Assembly (NCBI GenBank): GCA_029782215.1
Contig: JAKOVD010000209.1
Span: forward strand, 27,099-91,098
DNA length: 64,000 nucleotides
Direction: 5' to 3'
Origin: Chloroflexota bacterium
GTDB lineage: Bacteria; Chloroflexota; Anaerolineae; J102
The notes beneath the pieces are model-generated. The model was given only the letters and a program-made list of their open reading frames with translations. It made no database searches and was not told the origin of the DNA. Shown in pieces: positions 45,832 to 54,293 of the stretch. Position 1 is the stretch's first letter; each line of letters starts with the position of its first letter. Position numbers and translations under genes: made by a program.

Positions 45832-46491
45832 TTACGCCTCGCGACGGGACATCGCTCGCCGTCCGTTGCTCGAAACAGGGACGCCGCCGGCGACGAGAGC
45901 GACGAAGTAGCGGTGGAAGCGGAGGTCGTTGCCCAGCTCAGGGTGGAAGGCGGTCGCCAACAACGACCCCTGCCGCACGGCCACCACGGCGCCATCGTCG
46001 AGAGCAGCCATCACCTGAACGGCCGGCCCGACCCCGATCACCGCCGGGGCGCGAATGAAGACGGCGTGGAGGGGACCCGTGGGATCGCCCGGGCTGGAGA
46101 GGGCGGCGAGGTCGGGAACGGGCAGGTCGATCTCGAAGCTGTCGACCTGCCGTCCGAAGTAGTTCCGGTCAACCACGATGTCGAGACCGCCGATGAGAGG
46201 CTGGCCACCCTTCTTCTGACCATTGGCGTGGTCGGCCAACAGGATCATGCCGGCGCACGTGCCCCAGACGGGGCGCGTGCGGCTGAAGCGGCGGAGCGGC
46301 TCGACCAGGCCGAAGGACGCGGCGAGATTGCCCATGGTGGTAGACTCGCCGCCGGGGATGATCAGGCCGTCGAGATCCGCCAGCTCCGCGGGCAGGCGCA
46401 CCTCGACGGCGTCGACGCCGATCTGGCGCAGCTTGGTGACGTGCTCACGAAACGCCCCTTGCAGGGCAATAACACCTATTTTCACTACCAT
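45832..46491 (-). CDS. pdxT: Pyridoxal 5'-phosphate synthase glutaminase subunit
   Basis: 219 aa. GVIALQGAFREH, IIPGGESTTMG, nucleophile Cys79 in WGTCAGMILLA, and the His183/Glu185 dyad (AFHPEL). It feeds ammonia to PdxS. The ATG overlaps the end of pdxS by 7 bases. The C-terminal 15 residues past the family end are extra. Confidence 0.96.
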   Translation of the reverse strand: MVVKIGVIALQGAFREHVTKLRQIGVDAVEVRLPAELADLDGLIIPGGESTTMGNLAASFGLVEPLRRFSRTRPVWGTCAGMILLADHANGQKKGGQPLIGGLDIVVDRNYFGRQVDSFEIDLPVPDLAALSSPGDPTGPLHAVFIRAPAVIGVGPAVQVMAALDDGAVVAVRQGSLLATAFHPELGNDLRFHRYFVALVAGGVPVSSNGRRAMSRREA

Positions 46492-47372
46492 CCTCGTCCG
46501 GCAATGCGCTCGCTTTCAGGCATGGCGGCGACGGTGCGGCCGACCATGGGCTCGCCCAGGCCGCGGCTGACCTCGGCCAGGATGTGCGGGTCACGGTAGT
46601 GGGTCACGGCCTTGACGATGGCGGCGGCGCGATGGGCGGGGTCGCCGCTCTTGAAAATGCCGGAGCCGACGAAGACGCCATCCACCCCGAGCTGCATCAT
46701 CAGGGCGGCGTCGGCGGGCGTCGCCACGCCGCCAGCGGCGAAGTTGACGACGGGCAGCCTGCCCAGCTCGGCCGTCATCTTGACCAGGTCATACGAAGCG
46801 CCGATCTGCTTGGCAAAGGCGAACATTTCCTCAGATGCCATGGTCTGCAGGCGGCGGATGTCGCCCAGGACGGTGCGGGCGTGGCGAACCGCTTCGACCA
46901 CGTCGCCGGTGCCGGCCTCGCCCTTGGTCCGGATCATCGCCGCGCCCTCGCTGATGCGGCGGAGCGCCTCGCCCAGGTTGCGGCAGCCACAGACGAAGGG
47001 GACTTTGAAGTCCCATTTGTTGATGTGATGTTCCTCGTCGGCCGGCGTGAGCACCTCGCTCTCGTCGACGAAGTCAACGCCCAGGGCCTCGAGGATCTGC
47101 GCCTCGACAAAGTGGCCGATGCGGGCCTTGGCCATGACCGGGATGGTGACGGCATCCATGATCTCGATGATCTTCTCGGGGTCACTCATCCGGGCGACCC
47201 CGCCCTGGACGCGGATGTCGGCGGGCACGCGCTCGAGGGCCATGACGGCGCAGGCGCCTGCCTCTTCGGCGATGCGGGCCTGCTCGGCGTTGGTGACGTC
47301 CATGATCACGCCGCCCTTGAGCATATCGGCAAGACCTGATTTGACGGTGAATGTACCAGTGGTGCGTTCCAT
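46485..47372 (-). CDS. pdxS: Pyridoxal 5'-phosphate synthase lyase subunit
   Basis: 295 aa from the ATG at 47372, with the ribosome site AGAAGGAG. KSGLADMLKGGVIMDVTNAEQARIAEEAGACAVMALERVPADIR is nearly invariant family sequence. PVMAKARIGHFVEAQ holds Lys82, the Schiff-base Lys. It makes PLP from ribose 5-phosphate, glyceraldehyde 3-phosphate and ammonia in complex with PdxT. Confidence 0.97.
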   Translation of the reverse strand: MERTTGTFTVKSGLADMLKGGVIMDVTNAEQARIAEEAGACAVMALERVPADIRVQGGVARMSDPEKIIEIMDAVTIPVMAKARIGHFVEAQILEALGVDFVDESEVLTPADEEHHINKWDFKVPFVCGCRNLGEALRRISEGAAMIRTKGEAGTGDVVEAVRHARTVLGDIRRLQTMASEEMFAFAKQIGASYDLVKMTAELGRLPVVNFAAGGVATPADAALMMQLGVDGVFVGSGIFKSGDPAHRAAAIVKAVTHYRDPHILAEVSRGLGEPMVGRTVAAMPESERIAGRGW

Positions 47373-47487
47373 GAGTGGATTCTCCTTCTCGTTGAGTTCA
47401 GCAGGTGGGTGGCTGGGACGGGCCAATCAGAGCGTTGACTATGAAGTGCTCGCGTGCAGAGGTCCAGCCTCCACCGTATGACGCGCC

Positions 47488-47516
47488 ATTCTAGCGCCAA
47501 TCCCATGCGCTGTCTA
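47488..47516 (-). promoter_or_regulatory. pdxS: Sigma-70-type promoter of pdxS-pdxT
   Basis: TAGACA (47516-47511), 17 bases, TAGAAT (47493-47488). Start near 47481, leaving about 110 bases of leader. Confidence 0.6.
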
Positions 47517-47555
47517 CGGCCAAAGCCATCCAATTGGATGGGGCCAATGACTATC

Positions 47556-48422
47556 TCAGGCTTCCATCTGCTCTGCGACTTCCAGCGCCTGGTCCACGGT
47601 CAGACCGTCGGCGCGGATCGCTTCAATCACCTGGCAGAGGGCCTCATAGCGGTTCTCAAGGTTTTCGGCAAGCTCCGCCTCCCCACGGCGGCGGGCGCCG
47701 TTCACGTCCTCATGGACGCGGATCGCGCCCTCCTGTTCCAGGAGCAGGGGATGATCGCGGGCCACGCGCAGGAAGTCCGCCGGGGAGCGGGCCCCGGCAA
47801 GGGCGGCGAGGGCAACCAGAAAGGGATCGGCGGTGGCCGCGTCATCCGACGCCTGTTTGACGGCGCCGGTGAACTCGGCGTAGGCGGCCGGATTCTCCTG
47901 CCGCAGGCGCTCGATCTCGGCGGCGGCTTTTTCCGCTGCTTCCTGCAGGGCTACGTCGGGGTTCTCGCTCAGGGCGGCGGGGAGCAGGTTGCGCGCGATC
48001 ATGCGCAGGCCCTCCGCCACCCAGGCATCCTGCCAGGCGGCGCCCATGCGCTGCGCCAGGGTTGTCACCAGCCCGGCGGCGTGTTCCCGATCCTGGTCGG
48101 CGGTGGTGTTCTGGGCGGGAGAGAACAGTAGGGGCGACCGGCCGGTCGCCCCTACCACATCGGTCGTCGCCCCACCGTCGGTCGTGTCAACAGAAGTTGT
48201 CTCTGCCGTTCCATCGTGGGCCAGGAGAACCAGCACAGGGGCGTCGATCTGGCCGGTGTGACCACAGGAGGGGCAGGCGACCTCGTGCAGCGACCCGCTG
48301 CGCATCTTGTCGGCCAGGTCCGGCCGTTCGCTCACATCGACGATCAGCCAGATCTCGGCGTCGAAGGGACGCCCGCACTGTGGGCAGGTCAGGGAAGCGT
48401 TCTGAGCGTAGGAGTTCGCCAT
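47556..48422 (-). CDS. CpXC-domain protein
   Basis: 288 aa from the ATG at 48422. An N-terminal CPxCG...CPxCG pair (TCPQCGRPFDAEIW... ACPSCGHTGQID) defines the CpXC domain (about 90 aa). A linker of about 40 residues follows (TTSVDTTDGGATTDVVGATGRSPLL), part of which is coded by a perfect 28-bp palindrome. The rest is helical, Ala/Glu-rich. Function of the family is unknown. Confidence 0.85.
   Translation of the reverse strand: MANSYAQNASLTCPQCGRPFDAEIWLIVDVSERPDLADKMRSGSLHEVACPSCGHTGQIDAPVLVLLAHDGTAETTSVDTTDGGATTDVVGATGRSPLLFSPAQNTTADQDREHAAGLVTTLAQRMGAAWQDAWVAEGLRMIARNLLPAALSENPDVALQEAAEKAAAEIERLRQENPAAYAEFTGAVKQASDDAATADPFLVALAALAGARSPADFLRVARDHPLLLEQEGAIRVHEDVNGARRRGEAELAENLENRYEALCQVIEAIRADGLTVDQALEVAEQMEA
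48128..48155. repeat. 28-bp perfect palindrome inside the CpXC gene
   Basis: GTAGGGGCGACCGG followed at once by its exact reverse complement. It codes for VGATGRSPL in the linker of the CpXC protein. It looks like an inserted palindromic element in a tolerant site. A partial match (GTAGGGGCGGTC) occurs near 51036. Confidence 0.75.
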
Positions 48423-48730
48423 GTGGGTTTCTTCCGTGGGAGGTCGGGAGAACGAAGTGGTCCAACCAGATCGGTCCACGCACTTTAGCACATCTCGCGC
48501 CGCCGCCGCACAAAGTGACCTAAGTCGCAGCGCGGCCACGCGCGTTCGTTTATCCTGAGAGAGACCGGTGGCAAGTCGCAGGTCGCAGGCAGCAAGTGGC
48601 AGGTTGTTAGCTACTTGTGCACCGTTGTTCGCTCACCACTCTCGACCCGTCACCCACTACCCCTTACCCCCTACCCGCCACCCGCTACCTTCAACCTTTG
48701 ACCTTTTAACTTTTGACTCCTTGCAGCGCC
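48423..48730. other. Gap with degenerate short repeats
   Basis: Divergent gap of 308 bases. The half near 48570-48610 is purine-rich (GTGGCAAGTCGCAGGTCGCAGG). The half near 48640-48715 is pyrimidine-rich (ACCCACTACCCCTTACCCCC and similar 7-base units). The two halves are loosely complementary. Promoters must lie here, but I cannot fix them. Confidence 0.5.
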
Positions 48731-49039
48731 ATGCATACCCAGTTCTCCAATCTTCTGAGCGAACTTCCTGCCATTCCCGCCGACAGCATTGTCAGCCGCA
48801 CCATCTACAGCGATGAGCGGATGAAGGTCATCCTGTTCGCCTTCGCCGCCGGGCAGGAGCTGTCGGAACACACGGCCGCCCGGCCCGCCATCATCCACAT
48901 GCTGGAAGGCGAGGCTGATATCACCATAGGCGGCGACGCCTACAGCGCCGGTCCCGGCTTCTGGGCCCACATGGCGCCGCAGCTTCCCCACAGCATCTTT
49001 GCCAAGACGCAGGTGGCGATGCTGCTGCTGATGGTCTGA
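48731..49039 (+). CDS. Small cupin protein
   Basis: 102 aa from the ATG at 48731. A single cupin_2 barrel with conserved ELSEHTAARPAIIHMLEGEADITIGG and HMAPQLPHSIFAKT. His ligands fit metal binding. It starts the membrane cluster that follows (7-base gap). Cupins of this kind may sense or hold a metal for the neighbours. Unproven. Confidence 0.85.
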   Translation: MHTQFSNLLSELPAIPADSIVSRTIYSDERMKVILFAFAAGQELSEHTAARPAIIHMLEGEADITIGGDAYSAGPGFWAHMAPQLPHSIFAKTQVAMLLLMV

Positions 49040-49046
49040 GCACGTC

Positions 49047-50165
49047 ATGAACAGCGTTCCCAAGCGTTCATTCCGTCCTGCCCTGCCGCTGCTGGCCGTG
49101 GCGCTGCTCATCCTGCTGGCAGGTCTGTGGGCCGGGCTGCTGCGCATGGGCTGGGCGTGGCCGCGGCTGCAGCCCACCCTGCCCATGGCCCACGGTCCCC
49201 TCATGGTCGGCGGGTTCCTGGGGACGTTGATCAGCCTGGAGCGGGCGGTGGCCCTGGCAGCGATGGAGAAGGGGCGCCTGGCCCGGTTGGTCTACCTGGC
49301 GCCCGTGAGCACGGCGGCAGGGTCGCTGCTGCTGATGGCCGGCGTGGGCGGTCTGGTGGGGCCGCTGCTGCTCACCCTGGGCAGCGCCGGCCTGTTGGTC
49401 ATGATGGCGCGCATTTACATGCTGCACCCGGCGCTGTACGCAGCCGTGCTCGTCACGGGCGCCGCGGCCTGGGTCACCGGCAACCTGCTCTGGCTTGCAG
49501 GCAGCGCCATCCCGGGCGTGGTACTCTGGTGGCTGGCCTTCCTGGTTCTCACCATTGCCGGCGAGCGCCTGGAGCTGAGCCGCCTGCTGCGCCTCAGGCG
49601 GTTGGCGCAGGCCTGGTTCGCGGCAGCGGTGGTGGTGCTGCTTGCCGGCTGCGCGGTGTCGGCGGTGAGCGCCCTCTATGCGCCGGGCGTGCGGGTGGCG
49701 GGGGCCGGCCTTCTGCTCCTGTCAGCATGGCTGCTCAGCTACGACATCGCGCGGCGGCGAGTGCGCGCCGGCGGCCAGGCGCGCTTCATCGCCCTGGCCC
49801 TGCTGGCAGGCTATGTCTGGCTGGGCGCCAGTGGCCTTCTGGCCCTGGCGTATGGGGGCGCCACGGCCGGGCCGCAGTACGACGCCATCCTGCACACGGT
49901 CTTCCTGGGCTTTGTCTTCAGCATGATCTTCGCCCATTCGCTCATCATCTTCCCGGCGGTGCTGGGACGGCCCCTGCGCTACCGGCCTGTGTTCTACGCG
50001 CCCCTGCTGCTGCTCAATATCTCGGTGCTGCTGCGGGTAGGCGGCGACCTGTTCAGTGCCTTTGCGGTGCGCCGCTGGGGCGGCCTCCTGAGCGCAGTGG
50101 CGATTCTGCTGTTCTTCGCCACGATGGCTGTGTCGCTGCGCCTGGATGCCGGCGATGCCGGCTGA
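49047..50165 (+). CDS. Polytopic membrane protein, NnrS/heme-copper-oxidase-like
   Basis: 372 aa, about 12 membrane helices. LPMAHGPLMVGGFLGTLISLERAVAL and AILHTVFLGFVFSMIFAHSLIIFPAVLG place His residues inside helices as in NnrS and heme-copper oxidase subunit I. NnrS-family proteins bind heme and copper and relieve NO stress. Adjacent to two smaller proteins with a related motif. Not a full oxidase subunit. Confidence 0.7.
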   Translation: MNSVPKRSFRPALPLLAVALLILLAGLWAGLLRMGWAWPRLQPTLPMAHGPLMVGGFLGTLISLERAVALAAMEKGRLARLVYLAPVSTAAGSLLLMAGVGGLVGPLLLTLGSAGLLVMMARIYMLHPALYAAVLVTGAAAWVTGNLLWLAGSAIPGVVLWWLAFLVLTIAGERLELSRLLRLRRLAQAWFAAAVVVLLAGCAVSAVSALYAPGVRVAGAGLLLLSAWLLSYDIARRRVRAGGQARFIALALLAGYVWLGASGLLALAYGGATAGPQYDAILHTVFLGFVFSMIFAHSLIIFPAVLGRPLRYRPVFYAPLLLLNISVLLRVGGDLFSAFAVRRWGGLLSAVAILLFFATMAVSLRLDAGDAG

Positions 50166-50191
50166 CCGAAAGCGCGTTGGTTGTGTGATCC

Positions 50192-50608
50192 ATGCCTCCA
50201 CTCACCCGGTTCTTTGTCAAGACCTCCCTGGTCTATCTGGTGGCGGCATTGCTGGTCGGTTTGCTGCTGGCGGCGCCTGCTGTCCTGCCCGTGCCGGCGG
50301 CGGTGGCTGTACTGGCGCCCACCTACTTTCACCTTCTGATGGTGGGTTGGATCGCCCAGTTGATCTTCGGCATCGTCTACTGGATGTTTCCCAAGTACAC
50401 GAAGGAGCAGCCCCACCGCAGTGAGCGCCTGGCCTGGGCGGTCTATGTGCTCCTGAACGTAGGCTTGCTCCTGCGGGTAGTGGGTGAGCCGCTGCTGGCG
50501 TGGGTGGGCGGGGCTGCGGGCTGGCTGCTTGTCCTGTCGGCCCTGCTGCAGTGGTTGGCAGGGATGGGCTTCGTGGTCAACACCTGGCCGCGCGTCAAGG
50601 AGCGGTAA
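50192..50608 (+). CDS. Small four-helix membrane protein, oxidase-I-like
   Basis: 138 aa. Four TM helices. TYFHLLMVGWIAQLIFGIVYWMFPKY resembles the helix II heme-ligand region of cbb3/Nor-type subunit I. Only about a third of that subunit is present. A tandem paralogue follows immediately. Confidence 0.7.
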   Translation: MPPLTRFFVKTSLVYLVAALLVGLLLAAPAVLPVPAAVAVLAPTYFHLLMVGWIAQLIFGIVYWMFPKYTKEQPHRSERLAWAVYVLLNVGLLLRVVGEPLLAWVGGAAGWLLVLSALLQWLAGMGFVVNTWPRVKER

Positions 50609-50609
50609 C

Positions 50610-51011
50610 GTGCCACCTTTGAGCCGCTGGTTCATCCGCGCCGCCTTGCTCTACCTGGCCGTGGGCTTCACGTTTGGCGCCTTGCTGCTGGGCAACAAGG
50701 GCATCCCCTTCGCTCCCTGGCTTTGGCGACTGCTGCCGAGCCACATCGAGTTCCTGGTTGTGGGCTGGACGGTCCAGCTCATCTTTGGGGTGGGCTTCTG
50801 GATTCTGCCGCGCTTCCGCGGGGAGCGCGGGTGGATGGCGCCAGCCTGGGCCACCTTTTGGCTGCTCAACGCAGGGGTGCTGCTGGCAGCCCTGGCGCCC
50901 CCCTTGGGAGCCCAAGGGGGGTGGGTGTTGGTGGGGCGGCTGGCCGAGGCGGGGGCGGCGGCGTGTTTCGCCGTTCACGCCTGGCCGCGCATCAAGGCCG
51001 CGGGCGCGTGA
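50610..51011 (+). CDS. Tandem paralogue of the four-helix membrane protein
   Basis: 133 aa, GTG start at 50610 directly after the previous stop. It begins VPPLSRWFIRAALLYLAVG, matching MPPLTRFFVKTSLVYLVAA of its neighbour, and keeps HIEFLVVGWTVQLIFGVGFWILPRF. A diverged duplicate that may form a heterodimer (inference). Confidence 0.72.
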   Translation: MPPLSRWFIRAALLYLAVGFTFGALLLGNKGIPFAPWLWRLLPSHIEFLVVGWTVQLIFGVGFWILPRFRGERGWMAPAWATFWLLNAGVLLAALAPPLGAQGGWVLVGRLAEAGAAACFAVHAWPRIKAAGA

Positions 51012-51265
51012 GGTGGCGGGTAGCCGGTGGCAGGTAGGGGCGGTCTCCCAGTGGCCGCCCGCTCCGAGCCCCGACCGTGAGGGAGGGGGCGGGGAGCAAG
51101 GAGCAAGTGGCAAGGTGGTTTGGAAGGGTCGTGGTTTCCACGCCCCGCCGATGCAAGAGGCGGGGATCGTAGGCCGGTGGCGATGCGTGTACAATGCGTC
51201 CATGGTATGCGAACATCTCAACCGTCCTCCGTCTGACTACTGACGACTGCCTACTGACGACTACT
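51012..51265. repeat. Gap with GGTAG/GCAAGTGG-type degenerate repeats
   Basis: Purine-rich units (GGTGGCGGGTAGCCGGTGGC; GCAAGGAGCAAGTGGCAAGG) and, near 51230-51262, ACTACTGACGACTGCC-like direct repeats end just before the ybaK ATG. No gene. Confidence 0.5.
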
Positions 51266-51760
51266 ATGTCCAAACCATCCAACGATAAGACCCTGGCAAT
51301 GCGCTTGCTGGAGGGCAAGAAGGTGCCCTACGAAGCGCATCGCTATGACCCTGACGTGTTTGTGAGCGCCGTCGAGGTGGCGGAGGCCATCGGCATGCCG
51401 CCGGCGCAGGTGTTCAAGACGCTGGTGGCCGAGCCGGAGCAGGGCAAGCCGATCCTGGCCGTCATCCCTGCGGACTGCGAGCTCGACCTGAAGGCGCTGG
51501 CAGAGGCTGCGCGCGTCAAGAAGGTGCGGATGGCAAGCCACGCCGACGCCGAGCGCCTGACGGGGCTGCAAAAGGGGGGTATCAGCGCCCTGGCCCTGGT
51601 CAACAAGGGCTTTGCCGTCTACCTGGACCGCAGCGCCGAGAGATTTGACCGCATTGGGATGAGTGCGGGCGAGCGCGGAGCGCAGGTGGTGCTGGCGCCG
51701 GCGGACTTCGTCAAGGTGACGAATGCCCGGACGGCGGCGCTTGCGCGGCCGTCCGATTGA
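51266..51760 (+). CDS. ybaK: Cys-tRNA(Pro)/Cys-tRNA(Cys) deacylase YbaK
   Basis: 164 aa from the ATG at 51266. EAIGMPPAQVFKTLVAEP, ILAVIPADCELDLKALA and GGISALALVNKGFAVYLD are YbaK/EbsC motifs. It removes Cys wrongly loaded on tRNA-Pro. The asparaginase gene follows after 11 bases. Confidence 0.94.
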   Translation: MSKPSNDKTLAMRLLEGKKVPYEAHRYDPDVFVSAVEVAEAIGMPPAQVFKTLVAEPEQGKPILAVIPADCELDLKALAEAARVKKVRMASHADAERLTGLQKGGISALALVNKGFAVYLDRSAERFDRIGMSAGERGAQVVLAPADFVKVTNARTAALARPSD

Positions 51761-51771
51761 ATCCTTCACCC

Positions 51772-52782
51772 ATGATCCACCTCATCTACACCGGCGGCAC
51801 GTTGGGGATGGTACGGCGGCCGGACGGCGCCCTGGAACCAGCAGGCATCGGCGGTGTGCTGGCGCACGTGCCGGAGCTGGGACAGGTGGCCCGATGCGAC
51901 CACTTCACCCTGGAACCGCCGCGGGATTCGGCCGACCTGGGCCCGGCGGATTGGCTGGCGCTGGCGCGCCACATCGGCGACCGCTACGACCGCTATGATG
52001 GCTTCGTCATCCTGCACGGCACCGACACCATGGTTTACACCGCCGCCGCCCTTTCCTTCCTGCTGGAAGGGCTGCGCAAACCGGTCATCCTGACCGGCGC
52101 CCAGGTGCCCATCGGCCAGGTGCGCAACGATGCCCGCACGAACCTGATCACCGCCGTGGAGCTGGCGGCGGCGGGGCAGCCGCAGGCCGCCGAGGTAGGC
52201 ATCTACTTCCATGACCGGCTGCTGCGCGGCAATCGCGCCGTCAAGACCTCGATCTCGGCTTTCGACGCCTTTACCTCGCCTGACTGCCCGTTCCTGGCCC
52301 AAGTCGGCGCTGCCATTACCTATCCCACTGTGCCCCGTGTGCCGGCGGGACCCGACCACCTGGTCGTGCACCGGCGGCTTGACACCGGCGTGGCGCTCGT
52401 CAAACTCTTTCCCGGCATCACGCCCGAGCTGCTGGCGAGCCTGATCGATGCGCCGATTCGCGGCCTGGTGCTGGAGGCCTTTGGCAGCGGCACTATCCCG
52501 GCGACTCACGGCCTGGTGGAGGTGCTGGCGGACGCCATCGCCGCCCGCGACCTGCTGGTGGTCGCCATCAGCCAGCAGATGCAGGGGAGCGTGCGGCTGG
52601 AGTCGTATGCGGCCGGCCGGCGGCTGCTGGAAGCGGGTGTGGTCTCGGGCTACGACATGCAGCCCCACACGGCCCTGGTCAAGCTTATGTACCTGCTCGG
52701 CCAAGACCTCGACCAGACCGAGCGCCGGCGCCTGCTGGCCACGGATCTCAGGGGCGAGATGACCGCCGTTGCCGCTGGGTAG
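51772..52782 (+). CDS. L-asparaginase (type I, cytoplasmic)
   Basis: 336 aa from the ATG at 51772. IYTGGTLGMV holds Thr7 (nucleophile position) and FVILHGTDTMVYTAAALSF the second catalytic Thr-Asp. LTGAQVPIGQVRNDARTNL and VLEAFGSGTIPAT follow. No signal peptide. It turns Asn to Asp, which could feed nadB, although they are not linked. Confidence 0.93.
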   Translation: MIHLIYTGGTLGMVRRPDGALEPAGIGGVLAHVPELGQVARCDHFTLEPPRDSADLGPADWLALARHIGDRYDRYDGFVILHGTDTMVYTAAALSFLLEGLRKPVILTGAQVPIGQVRNDARTNLITAVELAAAGQPQAAEVGIYFHDRLLRGNRAVKTSISAFDAFTSPDCPFLAQVGAAITYPTVPRVPAGPDHLVVHRRLDTGVALVKLFPGITPELLASLIDAPIRGLVLEAFGSGTIPATHGLVEVLADAIAARDLLVVAISQQMQGSVRLESYAAGRRLLEAGVVSGYDMQPHTALVKLMYLLGQDLDQTERRRLLATDLRGEMTAVAAG

Positions 52783-52895
52783 GCCACAGGCGAAGCAAAG
52801 GATTGCGCCGATTTGGACAAACGCGCGGGCGCGGCGCGAAAATTAGATATCACACTGCCAGTGAACCTGGTGAGAGCTACTTAAGGAAGCAACCC

Positions 52896-53390
52896 ATGAT
52901 CAAAAAAATAGTCATCGGGGTCGTCGTCGCTGGGATCGCGCTTTTCGTGCTGATGCAGCTTGTTCCCTATGGACGGTCCCACACCAACCCGCCAGTCGTA
53001 GCCGAGCCCAAATGGGACAGCCCGCAGACGCGCGAACTGGCCGTCCGCGCCTGCTTCGACTGCCACAGCAACGAGACTGTCTGGCCCTGGTACAGCAACA
53101 TCGCCCCAATGTCCTGGCTGGTCCAGCGCCATGTCGACGAAGGACGGTCGCGGCTGAACATGTCAGAGGTGGGCGTTCCCCGGCAGCGGCCCGAGGGATT
53201 CAGGCGGGAAGGCGGTGAAGAGGGTGAAGGTGGTGAAGGTCGCGAGCGCGGCGGCGTGGCGGAGTTGGTCCGCTCCGGCGAAATGCCGACGTGGGACTAC
53301 CTCCTGATGCACCCCAGCGCCAAGCTGACCGATGCGGAGAAGGAAGCGCTCATCGCCGGTCTCCAGGCCTCCGGCGTGCGCGGGGACTGA
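52896..53390 (+). CDS. Heme-binding-domain protein (single CXXCH)
   Basis: 164 aa from the ATG at 52896 (ribosome site AAGGAAG). Signal anchor (IVIGVVVAGIALFVLMQLV). VRACFDCHSNETVWPWYSNIAPMSWLVQRHVDEGR is the Haem_bd motif with one c-type heme site. A Gly/Glu/Arg low-complexity insert of about 18 residues (near 100-118) lies between the heme domain and the C-terminal EMPTWDYLLMHPSAKLTDAEKEALIAGL. Extracytoplasmic electron carrier or sensor. Confidence 0.88.
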   Translation: MIKKIVIGVVVAGIALFVLMQLVPYGRSHTNPPVVAEPKWDSPQTRELAVRACFDCHSNETVWPWYSNIAPMSWLVQRHVDEGRSRLNMSEVGVPRQRPEGFRREGGEEGEGGEGRERGGVAELVRSGEMPTWDYLLMHPSAKLTDAEKEALIAGLQASGVRGD

Positions 53391-53396
53391 AAGACG

Positions 53397-53468
53397 GTTG
53401 AAGGTTCAAGGTTACAGGTTGAAGGTTGCGTCCTCCAACCTGTAACCTTCAACTTTGAACCTTCAACT
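53397..53468. repeat. Inverted GGTTGAAGGTT repeats between convergent genes
   Basis: GTTGAAGGTTCAAGGTTACA and further on its inverse (AACCTGTAACCTTCAA...TTTGAACCTTCAAC) form a long imperfect hairpin. The arms differ by a 7-base unit. It sits between the heme protein and cysE ends and may terminate both. Confidence 0.6.
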
Positions 53469-54241
53469 CAAATATGTCCGCCGCTTTCGACCCAGACGTC
53501 GGCCATCTGGCTGTCGTCCTCAAGGTCGAACTGGCGGAGGTTGGCTTCCAGCGTCTGCACCCGGGCCTGGAGGTCGCGCAGCATCTCCATGGTGAGGTCG
53601 GGAAGGCGGTTGTGCATCAGGTCCTCGTGCGCCGGCTCCGGGCTGGGCTCCGCCCCGGTGCGGCTGCGAATGCGGCCGGGCACGCCCGCCACCACCGAAT
53701 CAGGGGGGACGTCCTTGACCACGACCGAGTTCGCGCCCACGCGGCTGTGGGCGCCGATGACGATGGGGCCGAGCACCTGTGCGCCGGCGCCCACCACGAC
53801 GTGGTCTTCCACGGTGGGATGGCGCTTCACCTTTTCCCAGCTCACGCCGCCCAGCGTAACGTTGTGGTAGAGGGTGACGTTGGCCCCGATTTCCGCCGTC
53901 TCGCCAATGACCGTGCCCATGCCGTGGTCGATGAAGAAGCCGGGGCCGATCTGGGCGCCGGGGTGGATCTCGATCCCGGTCAGGAAGCGCGAGAGGTGGC
54001 TGACGCCGCGGCCCAGGAAGCGGAAGTTGCGCCGCCAAAGGGCGTGCGCCACCCGGTGCATCCAGATGGCGTGCAGGCCGGGGTAGAAGCAGACTACCTC
54101 CGGGACGCTGCGGGCGGCGGGGTCGCGATCGAAGACCGAGCGCAGGTCCTGGCGAAGGGTTCTGAGCAGACCCACCTGCGACTGGAAGGCGGCGGGAACC
54201 CGGGGGGCCAGCCGGGAGGCCGGCTTGACTTTGATCAGCAT
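53468..54241 (-). CDS. cysE: Serine O-acetyltransferase
   Basis: 257 aa from the ATG at 54241 (ribosome site AGAGGTG). N-terminal helical part, then left-handed beta-helix hexapeptides: GIEIHPGAQIGPGFFIDHGMGTVIGETAEIG, HNVTLGGVSWEK, HPTVEDHVVVGAGAQVLG. It makes O-acetylserine for CysK. The C-terminal 40 residues after GVPGRIRSR are a charged, coiled extension rather than the usual short CysK-binding tail. Same transcript as cysK. Confidence 0.95.
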   Translation of the reverse strand: MLIKVKPASRLAPRVPAAFQSQVGLLRTLRQDLRSVFDRDPAARSVPEVVCFYPGLHAIWMHRVAHALWRRNFRFLGRGVSHLSRFLTGIEIHPGAQIGPGFFIDHGMGTVIGETAEIGANVTLYHNVTLGGVSWEKVKRHPTVEDHVVVGAGAQVLGPIVIGAHSRVGANSVVVKDVPPDSVVAGVPGRIRSRTGAEPSPEPAHEDLMHNRLPDLTMEMLRDLQARVQTLEANLRQFDLEDDSQMADVWVESGGHI

Positions 54242-54293
54242 GCGACACCTCTGATGGGAGTCTCTGAAGGACGGTGCGGGTGAGCGGACGAGG

